Part shown: one piece after another, positions 15,077 through 24,075 of the stretch
Layout: the number at the start of each line of letters is the position of its first letter
Numbering within the stretch: the first letter of the stretch is position 1
Origin: Clostridium frigidicarnis
Lineage (GTDB): Bacteria > Bacillota > Clostridia > Clostridiales > Clostridiaceae
Direction: 5' to 3'
Length of the DNA: 32,641 nucleotides
Assembly (NCBI RefSeq): GCF_900111985.1
Contig: NZ_FOKI01000035.1
Span: forward strand, 1 to 32,641
The notes under the pieces: model-generated
The model's database searches: none
Told to the model about the DNA's origin: nothing
Seen by the model: the letters and a program-made list of their open reading frames with translations, nothing else
Program-made: the position numbers and the translations under genes

Positions 15077-16927
15077 TTAATTATTGCCTTTTAAAGCAAT
15101 TATTGTTTCTGTATTAAGAAGTTTAGTATTAATTATCCAAGTTATACCCAAAGTAAGTGACATATTAAGGGATACTAAAAGTAAGTATAAATTTATATCT
15201 AAATTTAGTTTATATCCAAATTGATTAGAGTAAGCAAAATTAAATAAGATGCTAAGCAAAATTCCTAGAATAGTAGATGCAATTCCAAATATAAGGCTTT
15301 CCTTAAAAAATACTTTAAGAATATTTTTTTTAGTATAACCTAAAGAAGCTAAAAGTCCTATTTCAGTATATCTATCAATGGATATTTTATAAATCATAGC
15401 AAATCCAATAATAATAAAAACAATTAGGATAAAACCTGATAACATTGAAAATAGCTTTAACGTGCTTTCAAAACTATTTTTAAATGCTGAAACATCTTTT
15501 CCTTTGGTGGATACATCAATTCCTTTATCTTTAAGTGACTTATCTACACTAGGAATTTCATTAAAGTCTTTAATATTAAATGATAGAGCAGATGCTTCTT
15601 TAGTATTAGTATTTTTATAGATTTTCTTTTCTATGCCTGAACTAAGGGTAAAGTTATCATAATTGTCATTAGATATGCCAGTTACTTTTAATTTAATAAT
15701 TTCTGTTTCTCCATCTTTATTAACATATTCAAAATCAATATATTTTCCTACCAATTCATTTACTTTCGGATTTAGCTTAGCAGCAACACTATTAGAAAGA
15801 ACTATCCCATTTTCATTATCTTTTGGCATATAACCATATATCATTGATAATTCTGAATTTACTATAGTAGGTGATTTTAAATCTATCTTTTTTTTGTTTT
15901 GGCCATAATTTATAGAAATATTACTTAAGTCATATTGGTAATATAGATCATCTATAGAATCTATACCATTTAATTCTTTGAATACAGAATCTAAGTCGTT
16001 ATTACCTTTAGCGACGGAAGCTTTATTATAAAAGGAGTTTTTATCTTTGAAGTCATTAATTGCACTATTTATTATTCCTTTTGACCCTAATGAGCAAACA
16101 AATGCAGTAGAGCCAAAGGCAATAAGAAATGCTGCTATGAAAAATTTAAAGAAATGAATCTTAAAGTTTTTTATACATAGCTTCCAAGCATTTTTAGAAG
16201 ATAGTTTAGGCTCAATGTTTTTTAAAATAGAAGAAGTAGTGGAATTATTAGTTTCAATATTTTCTTTCTTTTTCTTTAAAACTTTTATTAAGTTATCTTC
16301 AAGAGAAATAATTTCATCGGCATAATCTGCAACCACATCATCATGAGTAATTACAACTACAATTTTATCTTTAGATAGTTTCTTTACTATTTCCATAATA
16401 GATTTAGCAGATTCCTCATCCAAAGCTCCAGTAGGTTCATCAGCAAGAATTACTTTAGGATCATTTATTAAAGCTCTAGCAATAGCAACCCTTTGTTTTT
16501 GGCCTCCACTTAAGTTGTCTATAGGATCATTAACTTTATTACCTAATCCAAGATTAGTAAGTAAGTCTAATGCCTTTTTGTGCTTTTTATCATTTGATAG
16601 ACTAGAGTTTAAATGTATTCCCATAATAACATTTTCAATAGCAGAATATCCCCTAAGCAAATTGTAATGTTGAAATATAAACCCGATATTATTAAAACGA
16701 TAAGTACATAATTCATCGAGAGATAAATCTTTTAAATTATTAAATTGTACATCTATTTTTCCTGAATAGTCTCTATCAAAACCAGCTAATAGGTTTAATA
16801 AAGTGGTCTTCCCAGAGCCGCTGGGCCCAAGAAAGCAAGTCAGAGTGTTACTTTTAAATGTGTAATTTGCATTTGTGTATATATTATTTTCTCCATATTT
16901 TTTAGTTACATTATTTAAATTTATCAT
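15077..16927 (-). CDS. ABC transporter, fused ATPase and FtsX-type permease (downstream partner)
   Basis: This single 616-aa chain carries an ABC ATPase (about residues 1-220) followed by an FtsX/MacB-type permease. ATPase motifs: Walker A GPSGSGKTT (about 33-41), Q-loop FIFQHYN, signature LSGGQKQRVAIARAL, Walker B VILADEPTGALD and the H-loop His in VITHDD. One membrane helix lies near residue 260 (FFKFFIAAFLIAFGSTAFVCSL), then a large extracytoplasmic domain, then three C-terminal helices from about residue 490. Such systems act on the outer face of the membrane: lipoprotein or peptide release, or resistance to cell-wall antibiotics. It overlaps the upstream transporter gene by 1 nt (TAATG), so the two are translationally coupled. 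Confidence 0.9.
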   Translation of the reverse strand: MINLNNVTKKYGENNIYTNANYTFKSNTLTCFLGPSGSGKTTLLNLLAGFDRDYSGKIDVQFNNLKDLSLDELCTYRFNNIGFIFQHYNLLRGYSAIENVIMGIHLNSSLSNDKKHKKALDLLTNLGLGNKVNDPIDNLSGGQKQRVAIARALINDPKVILADEPTGALDEESAKSIMEIVKKLSKDKIVVVITHDDVVADYADEIISLEDNLIKVLKKKKENIETNNSTTSSILKNIEPKLSSKNAWKLCIKNFKIHFFKFFIAAFLIAFGSTAFVCSLGSKGIINSAINDFKDKNSFYNKASVAKGNNDLDSVFKELNGIDSIDDLYYQYDLSNISINYGQNKKKIDLKSPTIVNSELSMIYGYMPKDNENGIVLSNSVAAKLNPKVNELVGKYIDFEYVNKDGETEIIKLKVTGISNDNYDNFTLSSGIEKKIYKNTNTKEASALSFNIKDFNEIPSVDKSLKDKGIDVSTKGKDVSAFKNSFESTLKLFSMLSGFILIVFIIIGFAMIYKISIDRYTEIGLLASLGYTKKNILKVFFKESLIFGIASTILGILLSILFNFAYSNQFGYKLNLDINLYLLLVSLNMSLTLGITWIINTKLLNTETIIALKGNN

Positions 16928-18825
16928 TATACATCACCTATTTTTAAGTTTTTTGAAGGATTTATCTTAAAAGATATTATTGATGAAACAAATCCAATAA
17001 CTAGTCCTTGAATTATCACTATTACTATACTTAAATACAAAGAGTTTTTTCCAGATATATACATATCAAATAACTTTATGCTTAACGTATTTAATATGGG
17101 CAAAGTAATTAAAAATAAAATAGTTGATATTAATGATACTTGTAGATACTCAAACATTGTTAAGTTTAATATACTTTTATTACTATAACCATTTATCTTA
17201 AGTACAGCATGTTCAGCTTTTCTTAGGTATGAATTAATAATTGTTAAAGATAAACTTATAATAACTGACAAACTTAAGAAAATTGTTGATATTAATGTTC
17301 CTTGATTTTCATTTGTAGATTTTAAGCTTAACATATCCTGTATTTGACTAAAATCACCCCCAGGTGTCAAACCAGCCTTTTGTAATTTACCAACTATAGG
17401 TAATATATCTTCTAAAGTCTTAGCTCTTATTCTTGCATCTAACTTAGATTTATCTAAACCTGTTTGTTTAAATATTTCATTAACTGATTTTAAACTATAT
17501 ATGAAAAAATCTTCTTTTTCTTGACCATAGAAAGTAGAATCTATGACCCCTACTATAGTTAAATCATTAAGAGAAACATTAGATTTGGTTGTCCTTGAAG
17601 TCCTCTGATGACCAGTCATATTTAAATTTTTACCAATAACATCCTCAGCTTTTAAATTAAATTTATCTAATAAAGTTTTAGGAACTGCAACCTCCATTTC
17701 ATCAGAATTTGGCATCCTTCCAGATAGTAATTTATGTACTGTTGGAACACAATTACTATTTTGTGGCTTATAATCTTTTACAATATCACCAATATTAATA
17801 GTCTGGTCATCTATTGACAAGCCAGCATATATATATTCAACGCCTGAATCACCATTTAACACATCATATGTTTTAAAGGCGTCTTGTTGAAGACCTCGTC
17901 CACTACTAGTGGTTGTATTTGCACCAACATATATATCTTTAATATTATCTCCCCTTTCTTTAACAAGTTGATTATATATATCATCTTGTTTATTTTGTAT
18001 CTGACCACTTAAATTCATAAGTAGGAAAAAAGAGGACAAAACAAGTATGACTGAAGTCAGTGCAAATTTTAGCGATAATCCTTTGATATTCTTAAAAGCT
18101 TGTATTATAGCATTTTTAAAAGAAAGAACTGGACGGATACAGTCACTTTTAACCGTTCCAACACTAGGTTCATTTTTGAAGTTATTTTTTAGTTTACCAT
18201 TTTTTAGTAAAAAGCAATTTGAATTTTTATCAATAAGATTTTTATCATGAGTAACTATAATAACTAATCTTTCTTTTGATATGTTTTTTAATACATCCAT
18301 AATAACTTGAGATGATTTGGCATCTAAAGCTCCAGTTGGCTCATCAGCTATTATAATTTCAGGATTTTTTATTAAAGATCTAGCAATAGCTACTCGTTGT
18401 TTTTGACCACCAGAAAGTTTAGATATCTTGCTTTTTGCTAAATTACTAATTCCTAACTTATTTAACATAAGTTTGACCTTTTTATTTTTTTCATCAGAAG
18501 TGAGAGGGGAAAGATTTAAAACTAACATTATATTGTCTTCCACAGATAAGTGATTAATTAATTGAAAATTTTGCCATACAAATCCTACCGAATTATAATA
18601 ATAATTATTTAAATCTGATTTACTAAAATCCTTTAAAGATTTACCTTTAAATAAGATTTTTCCATCAAATTCGTTATCCATTCCACTTATTAATTTTAAT
18701 AGTGTTGATTTTCCACTTCCTGAAGGACCAATTATAAAATTAAGACCTCCTGTAAATTCTGCAGATAAATCCTTTAACACTGTTTCATTACCAAATCTTT
18801 TATTTATATTTTTTAGAGATAGCAT
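16927..18825 (-). CDS. ABC transporter, fused ATPase and FtsX-type permease (upstream partner)
   Basis: This 632-aa paralogue of the downstream gene has the same layout. The N-terminal ATPase carries Walker A GPSGSGKST, Q-loop FVWQNFQ, signature LSGGQKQRVAIARSL and Walker B IIIADEPTGALD. A first membrane helix lies near residue 250 (LKFALTSVILVLSSFFLLM), followed by an outside domain of about 250 residues and three C-terminal helices. Because each protein has one ATPase and one permease, a heterodimer of the two is the simplest transporter. The start is firm (AAAGGAGACTACT then ATG). The promoter region is shared with the divergent response regulator gene, the usual layout for a transporter controlled by its own two-component system. 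Substrate unknown; antimicrobial peptide export or resistance is a family-based guess. Confidence 0.9.
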   Translation of the reverse strand: MLSLKNINKRFGNETVLKDLSAEFTGGLNFIIGPSGSGKSTLLKLISGMDNEFDGKILFKGKSLKDFSKSDLNNYYYNSVGFVWQNFQLINHLSVEDNIMLVLNLSPLTSDEKNKKVKLMLNKLGISNLAKSKISKLSGGQKQRVAIARSLIKNPEIIIADEPTGALDAKSSQVIMDVLKNISKERLVIIVTHDKNLIDKNSNCFLLKNGKLKNNFKNEPSVGTVKSDCIRPVLSFKNAIIQAFKNIKGLSLKFALTSVILVLSSFFLLMNLSGQIQNKQDDIYNQLVKERGDNIKDIYVGANTTTSSGRGLQQDAFKTYDVLNGDSGVEYIYAGLSIDDQTINIGDIVKDYKPQNSNCVPTVHKLLSGRMPNSDEMEVAVPKTLLDKFNLKAEDVIGKNLNMTGHQRTSRTTKSNVSLNDLTIVGVIDSTFYGQEKEDFFIYSLKSVNEIFKQTGLDKSKLDARIRAKTLEDILPIVGKLQKAGLTPGGDFSQIQDMLSLKSTNENQGTLISTIFLSLSVIISLSLTIINSYLRKAEHAVLKINGYSNKSILNLTMFEYLQVSLISTILFLITLPILNTLSIKLFDMYISGKNSLYLSIVIVIIQGLVIGFVSSIISFKINPSKNLKIGDV

Positions 18826-18887
18826 AGTAGTCTCCTTTCGTATTTGATATTTATTATTGTATTATAGGAGAGATATTCGATTTAAAA

Positions 18888-18920
18888 ATGACCATGTTAT
18901 GATTTTTTTATGACTATTAC
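18888..18920. promoter_or_regulatory. Three ATGA direct repeats at 11-bp spacing, probable response-regulator site
   Basis: ATGACCATGTT, ATGATTTTTTT and ATGACTATTAC follow one another without gaps between the transporter operon and the response regulator gene. OmpR-class regulators bind tandem half-sites about one helical turn apart. Binding by the regulator at 19002 is inferred. Confidence 0.4.
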
Positions 18921-19001
18921 GAAAAAGTAAAAATTTTAGGGTAATATATATATTGATTAATGATGTAAAAAAACAAATAGACTTAATAAGTGAGGAGAAT
19001 T

Positions 19002-19682
19002 ATGCGTAAAAAAAATGTGTTAATAGTTGAGGATGAAGTAAAGATAAACAAGATGATGTCTGACTATTTTAAACATGAAGGGTTTAATACTATAAATGGA
19101 TTTAATGGTATAGATGGAATAGAGTTATTTAATCAAAATAATATAGATATAATAATATTAGATGTAATGTTACCAAAGTTAGATGGATTTACAGTACTAA
19201 GACGAATTAGAAAAAAATCAGATGTTCCTGTAATAATGGTGACTGCAAGAGTAGAAGATGAAGATATATTAATGGGATATGAATTGAAAGTTGATGATTA
19301 TATAACAAAACCTTTTAATATGGAGATCCTTGTGGCTAAGGTAAAAGTAATACTTGATAGGATAATTGGTAGGTATGATGATGAAAAAAATATTATAGAG
19401 TTAAATGGAATTAAATTAGATAAAAAAAAATACAAAGTTTTTATAGATGAAGAAGAAATTGAAATAGAACCTAAACAGTTTGAAATACTTCAGTTTTTAA
19501 TGGAAAATAAAAATATAGTAATTTCTAGGGAAAAACTTTTGGAAACAAAGTGGGGATATGATTATTACGGAAACATAAGGGTAGTTGATGCTCAAATTAA
19601 AAAAATAAGAAGAAGTCTTAAGTATAAATCCTATTGCATTAAAACAGTTTTTGGAGTGGGCTATAAGTTCGATGTGGAATAG
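19002..19682 (+). CDS. Response regulator, OmpR/PhoB family
   Basis: This 226-aa transcription factor has a receiver domain at residues 3-118: acidic pocket Glu10/Asp11, phosphorylation site Asp54 in IIILDVMLPKLDG, Thr81 in VMVTAR and Lys103 in YITKPF. A C-terminal winged-helix DNA-binding domain follows (PKQFEILQFLMENKNIVISREKLL; VVDAQIKKIRRSLKYK; IKTVFGVGYKF). The ATG at 19002 is used: GAGGAG precedes it, while the in-frame GTG at 18990 lies upstream of that site. It overlaps the kinase gene by 11 nt and is divergent from the two FtsX-type transporter genes, which are its likely targets. Confidence 0.95.
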   Translation: MRKKNVLIVEDEVKINKMMSDYFKHEGFNTINGFNGIDGIELFNQNNIDIIILDVMLPKLDGFTVLRRIRKKSDVPVIMVTARVEDEDILMGYELKVDDYITKPFNMEILVAKVKVILDRIIGRYDDEKNIIELNGIKLDKKKYKVFIDEEEIEIEPKQFEILQFLMENKNIVISREKLLETKWGYDYYGNIRVVDAQIKKIRRSLKYKSYCIKTVFGVGYKFDVE

Positions 19683-21444
19683 GATATTTAAAAAGAGTAT
19701 TTTTTCAAAGTTATTCCTTATGAATTTAATTATATTAGTAAGTATAGTTATATCTCAACTAGTATTTCAATATTTTTATTTTGAAAAATACTATGTTAAC
19801 AAGAGAGCTGAAGTATTAAAAGGTAGTTCAAATGAGTTTAGTTCGCTTATTAGTTCTAATAAACCTATGGAAGAAATTTATCAAAATATAGAAAATATAA
19901 ATAAAAAAAACAATGTGGCTGTTTCTTTAAGAGATAATTCTTTAAATGACATAATCTCTATTCCTAACTATAGGGGAAGTGCATTGATAGAGATAAAGAG
20001 TGGCAATAAAAGATATAAGATAATACTTCAAGGTTATCCAGAAGAATTATTATTTAATCAAGGAGATGACATTAAGGTAACTGGGAATATTAATGAGTTT
20101 GGATATGTGTATCCTATTAAAATATACAAGAATGGTGAAATTGTTGAAAGAGAATACAATATTAATCCTAATAAAAACATAAAAGATTCATCCGTTATTC
20201 AATGGAAGATAGATAAAGACTCTCAAGTAACAACATTAGAGGGAGAAATAATATCAAAAGAGTTAGAGGATAAGTCTTACTTTAAAAATAATTTAGAATT
20301 TAATAATAAAATTTTAAATGATAAGAGTGTCATTAGAAGTATTACCGATAATTATGAAAATACATTAAAAATACTATTAGATTCAAAAGAAGAAATTCTT
20401 GTTTATACTAAGAAGTATAATGGTGGAATAATTGTTGCAATTACTCCTTTAGCACAATTAAAGGAAGTATTAGGTGTCATTAATGATTACTATATATTTG
20501 TTTTCATAGTTATCATTGCATTAGTAGGAATAATTTCTTTTAAGTACTCAAAATTCATTTCAAAACCACTTATATCAATGAGCAAGAAAGCAAGAAATAT
20601 TTCTAATTGTAATTTTGAAGGAGAATATAAGGTAACAAGTGAGGATGAGATAGGACTATTAGGCGAATCTTTAAATTTAATTTCTAAGAATCTTGAGAGA
20701 ACTTTAAAGGAATTAAAAGAGGCAAACATAAAGTTAACTAGGGATATGAATAATCAAAAGCTTCAAGAGGAAAAAAGAAAAGAATTAATTGCAAATATTT
20801 CACATGAGTTAAAAACTCCTATTACCATAATTCAAGGAAATATTAATGGACTTAAGAATGGAATTTATACTGAAAAAATATATAATGATATTCAAGAAGA
20901 AACTATTAGATTGAACGAGCTTGTTATGGAGATGCTTCAAATATCAAAGCTTGAATCACCAAACTTTAGACTAAAAGAAGAACCCTTTGATCTTTGTGGA
21001 GCTTTTTATAGTGTAAATGATAAGTTAAGAAACTTAATTAAAGAAAAAAACTTGAAGGTCATTATAGAAGATGATGAAGAAGCAATAGTATTTGGTGATG
21101 AAAAAAGAATTAAGGAAGTAATAAGCAATTTATATACAAATTCTATTAAATATACGCCTCAAGGAAATGAGATAAAAATAAAAATTTATTTACTAGAGGA
21201 TGAAGAAAAATATATGTTTGACATTGAAAATTTTGGAGTAGTTTTAAGTGAAGAGGAATTAAGTAATATTTGGGACCCATTTTATAGGGGTGAAAAGTCA
21301 AGAAATAGAAAATTTGGAGGAACAGGGTTAGGACTTTCTATTGTAAAAAAGATACTAGAATGTCATCATAGTGATTTTGGAGTAGAGCGTGGAGGTAACA
21401 AAGTTAAGTTTTATTTTACATTAAATTCGTGCAAGGAATATTAA
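19672..21444 (+). CDS. Sensor histidine kinase
   Basis: In the 590-aa form starting at the ATG at 19672, the order is: membrane helix (about residues 14-37), an extracytoplasmic sensor domain of about 235 residues, a second helix (about 273-291), a HAMP linker (YSKFISKPLISMSKKARNI onward), a HisKA domain with phospho-acceptor His378 in NISHELKTPI, and an ATPase domain with NLYTNSIKYT (N box), a D-x-x motif DIENFG and GGTGLGLSIVKK. The large outside domain differs from the short-loop BceS-type kinases that rely on their transporter for sensing, so it may detect its signal directly. A TTG at 19651 is a less likely start. It overlaps the response regulator gene by 11 nt. Confidence 0.93.
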   Translation: MWNRIFKKSIFSKLFLMNLIILVSIVISQLVFQYFYFEKYYVNKRAEVLKGSSNEFSSLISSNKPMEEIYQNIENINKKNNVAVSLRDNSLNDIISIPNYRGSALIEIKSGNKRYKIILQGYPEELLFNQGDDIKVTGNINEFGYVYPIKIYKNGEIVEREYNINPNKNIKDSSVIQWKIDKDSQVTTLEGEIISKELEDKSYFKNNLEFNNKILNDKSVIRSITDNYENTLKILLDSKEEILVYTKKYNGGIIVAITPLAQLKEVLGVINDYYIFVFIVIIALVGIISFKYSKFISKPLISMSKKARNISNCNFEGEYKVTSEDEIGLLGESLNLISKNLERTLKELKEANIKLTRDMNNQKLQEEKRKELIANISHELKTPITIIQGNINGLKNGIYTEKIYNDIQEETIRLNELVMEMLQISKLESPNFRLKEEPFDLCGAFYSVNDKLRNLIKEKNLKVIIEDDEEAIVFGDEKRIKEVISNLYTNSIKYTPQGNEIKIKIYLLEDEEKYMFDIENFGVVLSEEELSNIWDPFYRGEKSRNRKFGGTGLGLSIVKKILECHHSDFGVERGGNKVKFYFTLNSCKEY

Positions 21445-21777
21445 AAATTGTTATACTAATTTTAAATTAGGGGTATCTTATTAATTAGGGAATCTATCTA
21501 TAAAGGTGAAAAGATTTAATGTTAAATCGTTAGTATTCATAGTTGTAGCTAAATTTAAATAAAGTTTTTATAAAAAAGCTAATAAATCAATGAGAAGACA
21601 AGTACTGTAAAAAGAATTAAATATAATTTTAGCTAGTGGCGTCTAGAGGACTAAATATATTATAATCACATTTTTTAATCTATAATAAATATTATAAAAT
21701 GTGATATAATTTAATATAATAATGTAATGCACAGGATTATATTAAAAATTATTATATACTTTAGGAGAGTGGTATTT
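21445..21777. other. Gap between the kinase gene and the CBS-domain gene
   Basis: This stretch holds no gene. I see no terminator hairpin after the kinase. Near its end there is a palindrome (21665-21705) with TATAAT-like sequence next to it, which is probably the promoter region of the CBS-domain gene. Nothing else is supported. Confidence 0.5.
21665..21705. promoter_or_regulatory. Palindrome in the promoter region of the CBS-domain gene
   Basis: ATCACATTTT (21665-21674) and AAAATGTGAT (21696-21705) are exact inverted arms 21 bp apart. TATAAT (21705-21710) overlaps the end of the right arm. An operator for an unknown repressor or activator is plausible; transcription through it could also form a hairpin. 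Confidence 0.4.
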
Positions 21778-23019
21778 TTGGAACCTGGCACGTGGCAAAT
21801 TTTTCTTTTGATTTTTCTTTTACTTAGTTCTGCATTTTTTTCATCAGCAGAAACGGCTTTAATGTCTTTAAGCAAAATAAGGATAAAGCATATGGTAGAA
21901 GAAGGAGTTAAAGGAGCAGATAAAGTAGCAAAGCTTATAGAAAATCCTAATAGATTACTTAGTAGTATTTTAATAGGAAATAACGTTGTAAATATAGGAG
22001 CATCAGCTTTAGCAACATCAATAGCTATGGATCTTTTCGGAAGTCAAGGAGTGGCTATAGCAACTGGAGTAGTTACAATATTAGTATTAATATTTGGCGA
22101 AATAACTCCGAAGTCTTTAGCAGCCCAAAATTCAGAAAAGGTATCATTAAAGGTTGCTGGTATGATATCAGTTATTGTTATAGTATTAAGACCATTAGTA
22201 ACTGTATTTACCTATATTTCAGCACCGTTTATTAAGCTTTTAGGAGGCCAAACATCAAAAAATCAGCCTTTCATAACTCAAGAAGAACTAAGAACTATGG
22301 TGGATGTAAGTGAAGAAGAAGGCGTACTTGAAGAAGAAGAAAAGGAAATGATATTTAATGTTTTTGAATTTGGCGATCTTCAAGTGAAGGATGTAATGGT
22401 TCAAAGAGTTGATATAGAAGCCATAGAGGTGGACTCTAGTTATGAAGAGGTTTTAGCCCTAATAAAAAGTGAACAATTTTCAAGGATTCCTGTTTATAGG
22501 GAGACTATTGATGATATAGTTGGGATTTTAAATGTAAAGGACTTACTTATTCTTGATGATAATAAAAATTTTTCAGTAGAAAAAGTAATGAGAGAGCCTT
22601 ATTATACCTATGAATTTAAGAAAATAATGGAGTTATTTAGAGATATGCAAAAAAACAGAGCATATATGTCTGTTGTCTTAGATGAATATGGTGGAACAGT
22701 TGGAATAGCAACAATGGAAGATTTAGTAGAAGAGATTGTTGGTGAGATAGAAGATGAATATGATGAAGAAAGAGAAAAAGAGATAGATGTTGTTAAGGAA
22801 GATGAGTATATTGTTGTGGGTAGTGCAAGAATAGATGACTTAAATGATCTTATAGGAACATCTATAGAATCAGAAGAATTTGACTCTATAGGAGGATTCA
22901 TCATAGGACAACTTGGTAGATTCCCAGAAGAACAAGAAATCGTAGAATATCAAAATATTAAATTTGTAATAGAAGATGTAGATAAAAACAGAGTAATGAA
23001 GGTTAGAATTTACACATAA
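21778..23019 (+). CDS. CorC/HlyC-type membrane protein with CBS domains
   Basis: The N-terminal DUF21/CNNM membrane domain has several helices (FLLIFLLLSSAFFSSAETALMSL; SILIGNNVVNIGASALATSIAM; VTILVLIFGEITPK). A cytoplasmic CBS pair follows (VKDVMVQRVDIEAIEVDSSYEEVL; RIPVYRETIDDIVGILNVKDLL; AYMSVVLDEYGGTVGIATMEDLVEEIVGEI), then the C-terminal CorC_HlyC domain. Proteins of this type are linked to Mg, Co or Na transport or homeostasis; the old name haemolysin is misleading. I place the start at TTG 21778 (413 aa), because AGGAGAG lies about 8 nt ahead of it; an ATG at 21727 would add a basic 17-residue segment without a ribosome site. A perfect terminator follows the stop codon. Confidence 0.92.
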   Translation: MEPGTWQIFLLIFLLLSSAFFSSAETALMSLSKIRIKHMVEEGVKGADKVAKLIENPNRLLSSILIGNNVVNIGASALATSIAMDLFGSQGVAIATGVVTILVLIFGEITPKSLAAQNSEKVSLKVAGMISVIVIVLRPLVTVFTYISAPFIKLLGGQTSKNQPFITQEELRTMVDVSEEEGVLEEEEKEMIFNVFEFGDLQVKDVMVQRVDIEAIEVDSSYEEVLALIKSEQFSRIPVYRETIDDIVGILNVKDLLILDDNKNFSVEKVMREPYYTYEFKKIMELFRDMQKNRAYMSVVLDEYGGTVGIATMEDLVEEIVGEIEDEYDEEREKEIDVVKEDEYIVVGSARIDDLNDLIGTSIESEEFDSIGGFIIGQLGRFPEEQEIVEYQNIKFVIEDVDKNRVMKVRIYT

Positions 23020-23043
23020 AGAGACTAAATTTTTAGTCTCTTT
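23018..23043 (+). terminator. Terminator of the CBS-domain gene
   Basis: AAAGAGACTAAA pairs perfectly with TTTAGTCTCTTT, overlapping the end of the stop codon. Confidence 0.8.
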
Positions 23044-23050
23044 ATCTCAT

Positions 23051-23110
23051 AAGTTACAAAGTACAAGTTATAAGTGGTAAATTGGAATATTGTAGAATTA
23101 GAAATTGAAA
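23051..23110. repeat. Degenerate heptamer run (family B remnant)
   Basis: The units AAGTTAC, AAAGTAC, AAGTTAT, AAGTGGT and AAATTGG follow one another at 7-bp spacing, then decay into A+T-rich sequence with GAAATTGAAAATG. Only one end of the element is recognisable. Confidence 0.45.
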
Positions 23111-23157
23111 ATGAAATTTTATGTAAGGTATCTTCATATAATTAGGAGTGATTAGTT

Positions 23158-23604
23158 ATGAGCTTTATGAAAGAAGCTTTAGAAGAAGCTCATATGGCAT
23201 ATTTAAAAGGAGAGGTTCCTGTTGGAGCTGTAATAGTTAAAGATGGCGTTATACTATCAAGAGCTCACAATAGAAGGGAAGAACTTAAATCCCCCTTAGC
23301 CCATGCTGAAATCATAGCTATTGATAACGCTTCAAAGGTATTAAAAAATTGGAGACTTAATGGATGTGAGATGTACGTTACTTTAGAACCATGCCCTATG
23401 TGTGCAGGAGCTATACTTCAATCCAGATTATCAAAGGTTCATATAGGAACATTCGATCCTACTTTAGGAGCATGTGGCTCTGTATTAAACTTGTTAAACA
23501 ATGAGAATATCAGTAGAATTATAAATGTACAGTGGAAATACAATGATGAATGCTCTGAAATATTAAAGGATTTTTTTAAGATGAGAAGAAAGTCAGAAAA
23601 ATAA
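23158..23604 (+). CDS. tadA: tRNA-specific adenosine deaminase
   Basis: It deaminates A34 of tRNA-Arg(ACG) to inosine; the substrate tRNA is encoded at 5515-5591. The 148-aa protein has the cytidine/deoxycytidylate deaminase zinc site: His49 and catalytic Glu51 in LAHAEIIAI, Cys79 and Cys82 in LEPCPMCAGA. The C-terminal half (SRLSKVHIGTFDPTLGACGSVLNLLN) is typical of TadA rather than of free-nucleoside deaminases. AGGAGTGA precedes the ATG. The next gene is tRNA-Ser(CGA); in many Firmicutes tadA lies close to tRNA-Ser, the SRP RNA gene and dnaX. Confidence 0.95.
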   Translation: MSFMKEALEEAHMAYLKGEVPVGAVIVKDGVILSRAHNRREELKSPLAHAEIIAIDNASKVLKNWRLNGCEMYVTLEPCPMCAGAILQSRLSKVHIGTFDPTLGACGSVLNLLNNENISRIINVQWKYNDECSEILKDFFKMRRKSEK

Positions 23605-23607
23605 AAA

Positions 23608-23630
23608 TGACCTGCTATTAAAGCAAGTCA
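23608..23630 (+). terminator. Hairpin after tadA, weak terminator
   Basis: TGACCTGCT and AGCAAGTCA form a stem with one mismatch around ATTAA, just after the stop codon. The T-rich stretch begins only about 14 nt later. Confidence 0.35.
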
Positions 23631-23727
23631 CATCTATTAGTTTGTTTTTACAATAGTTTAGAGTTTATGTTTTAGGAAAGTAAAAAAAATTATTACTAAT
23701 TCTAGTTTAAAGGTATTATGGAGTTTT

Positions 23728-23756
23728 TTGAAATAGTTTATTTTTATAGATATAAT
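23728..23756 (+). promoter_or_regulatory. Promoter of tRNA-Ser(CGA)
   Basis: TTGAAA (23728-23733) and TATAAT (23751-23756) are spaced by 17 bp, about 33 bp ahead of the tRNA. Confidence 0.75.
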
Positions 23757-23788
23757 GTTATCTATAAGAAATTATAATATAACAATAT

Positions 23789-23882
23789 GGAGAGATGTCT
23801 GAGTTGGCTTAAAGAGCTTGTCTCGAAAACAAGTGTATTAGTTTAAATAGTACCGCGGGTTCGAATCCCGCTCTCTCCGCCA
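23789..23882 (+). tRNA. tRNA-Ser (anticodon CGA)
   Basis: A 94-nt class II tRNA with long variable arm and encoded CCA. The acceptor stem GGAGAGA pairs with TCTCTCC and the discriminator is G. The anticodon stem CTTGT/ACAAG encloses CTCGAAA, so the anticodon is CGA (reads UCG). The T-arm loop is TTCGAAT. Confidence 0.95.
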
Positions 23883-23899
23883 AATTAAATTTAAATAAT

Positions 23900-23941
23900 A
23901 AAAAGCTGTGAAATTAGCATTACTAATTTTACAGCTTTTTT
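23900..23941 (+). terminator. Terminator of tRNA-Ser(CGA)
   Basis: AAAAAGCTGTGAAATTAG pairs with CTAATTTTACAGCTTTTT (one mismatch), ending in a T-run. Confidence 0.88.
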
Positions 23942-24075
23942 ATTTTAACTAATAGAGAAAATATTGGAAAATAATTTTCGTTAGATAATAAAATAAATTG
24001 TTAAAGAATTGGATACTTTAAATAATAGAAGTAGTTTTAAATAAAAAATACCTATAAGATAAGGGAGGATTTATA

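Noticed and set aside
15077-21444. A classical BceRS-BceAB bacitracin-type resistance module
   Set aside because: The transporters are fused ATPase-permease proteins of two similar genes and the kinase has a large outside domain, unlike the separate BceA/BceB and short-loop BceS. Only a general analogy is justified.
21727-21777. ATG at 21727 as start of the CBS-domain gene
   Set aside because: It has no ribosome site and would add a basic 17-residue segment lying across the promoter and ribosome-site region; TTG at 21778 fits better.
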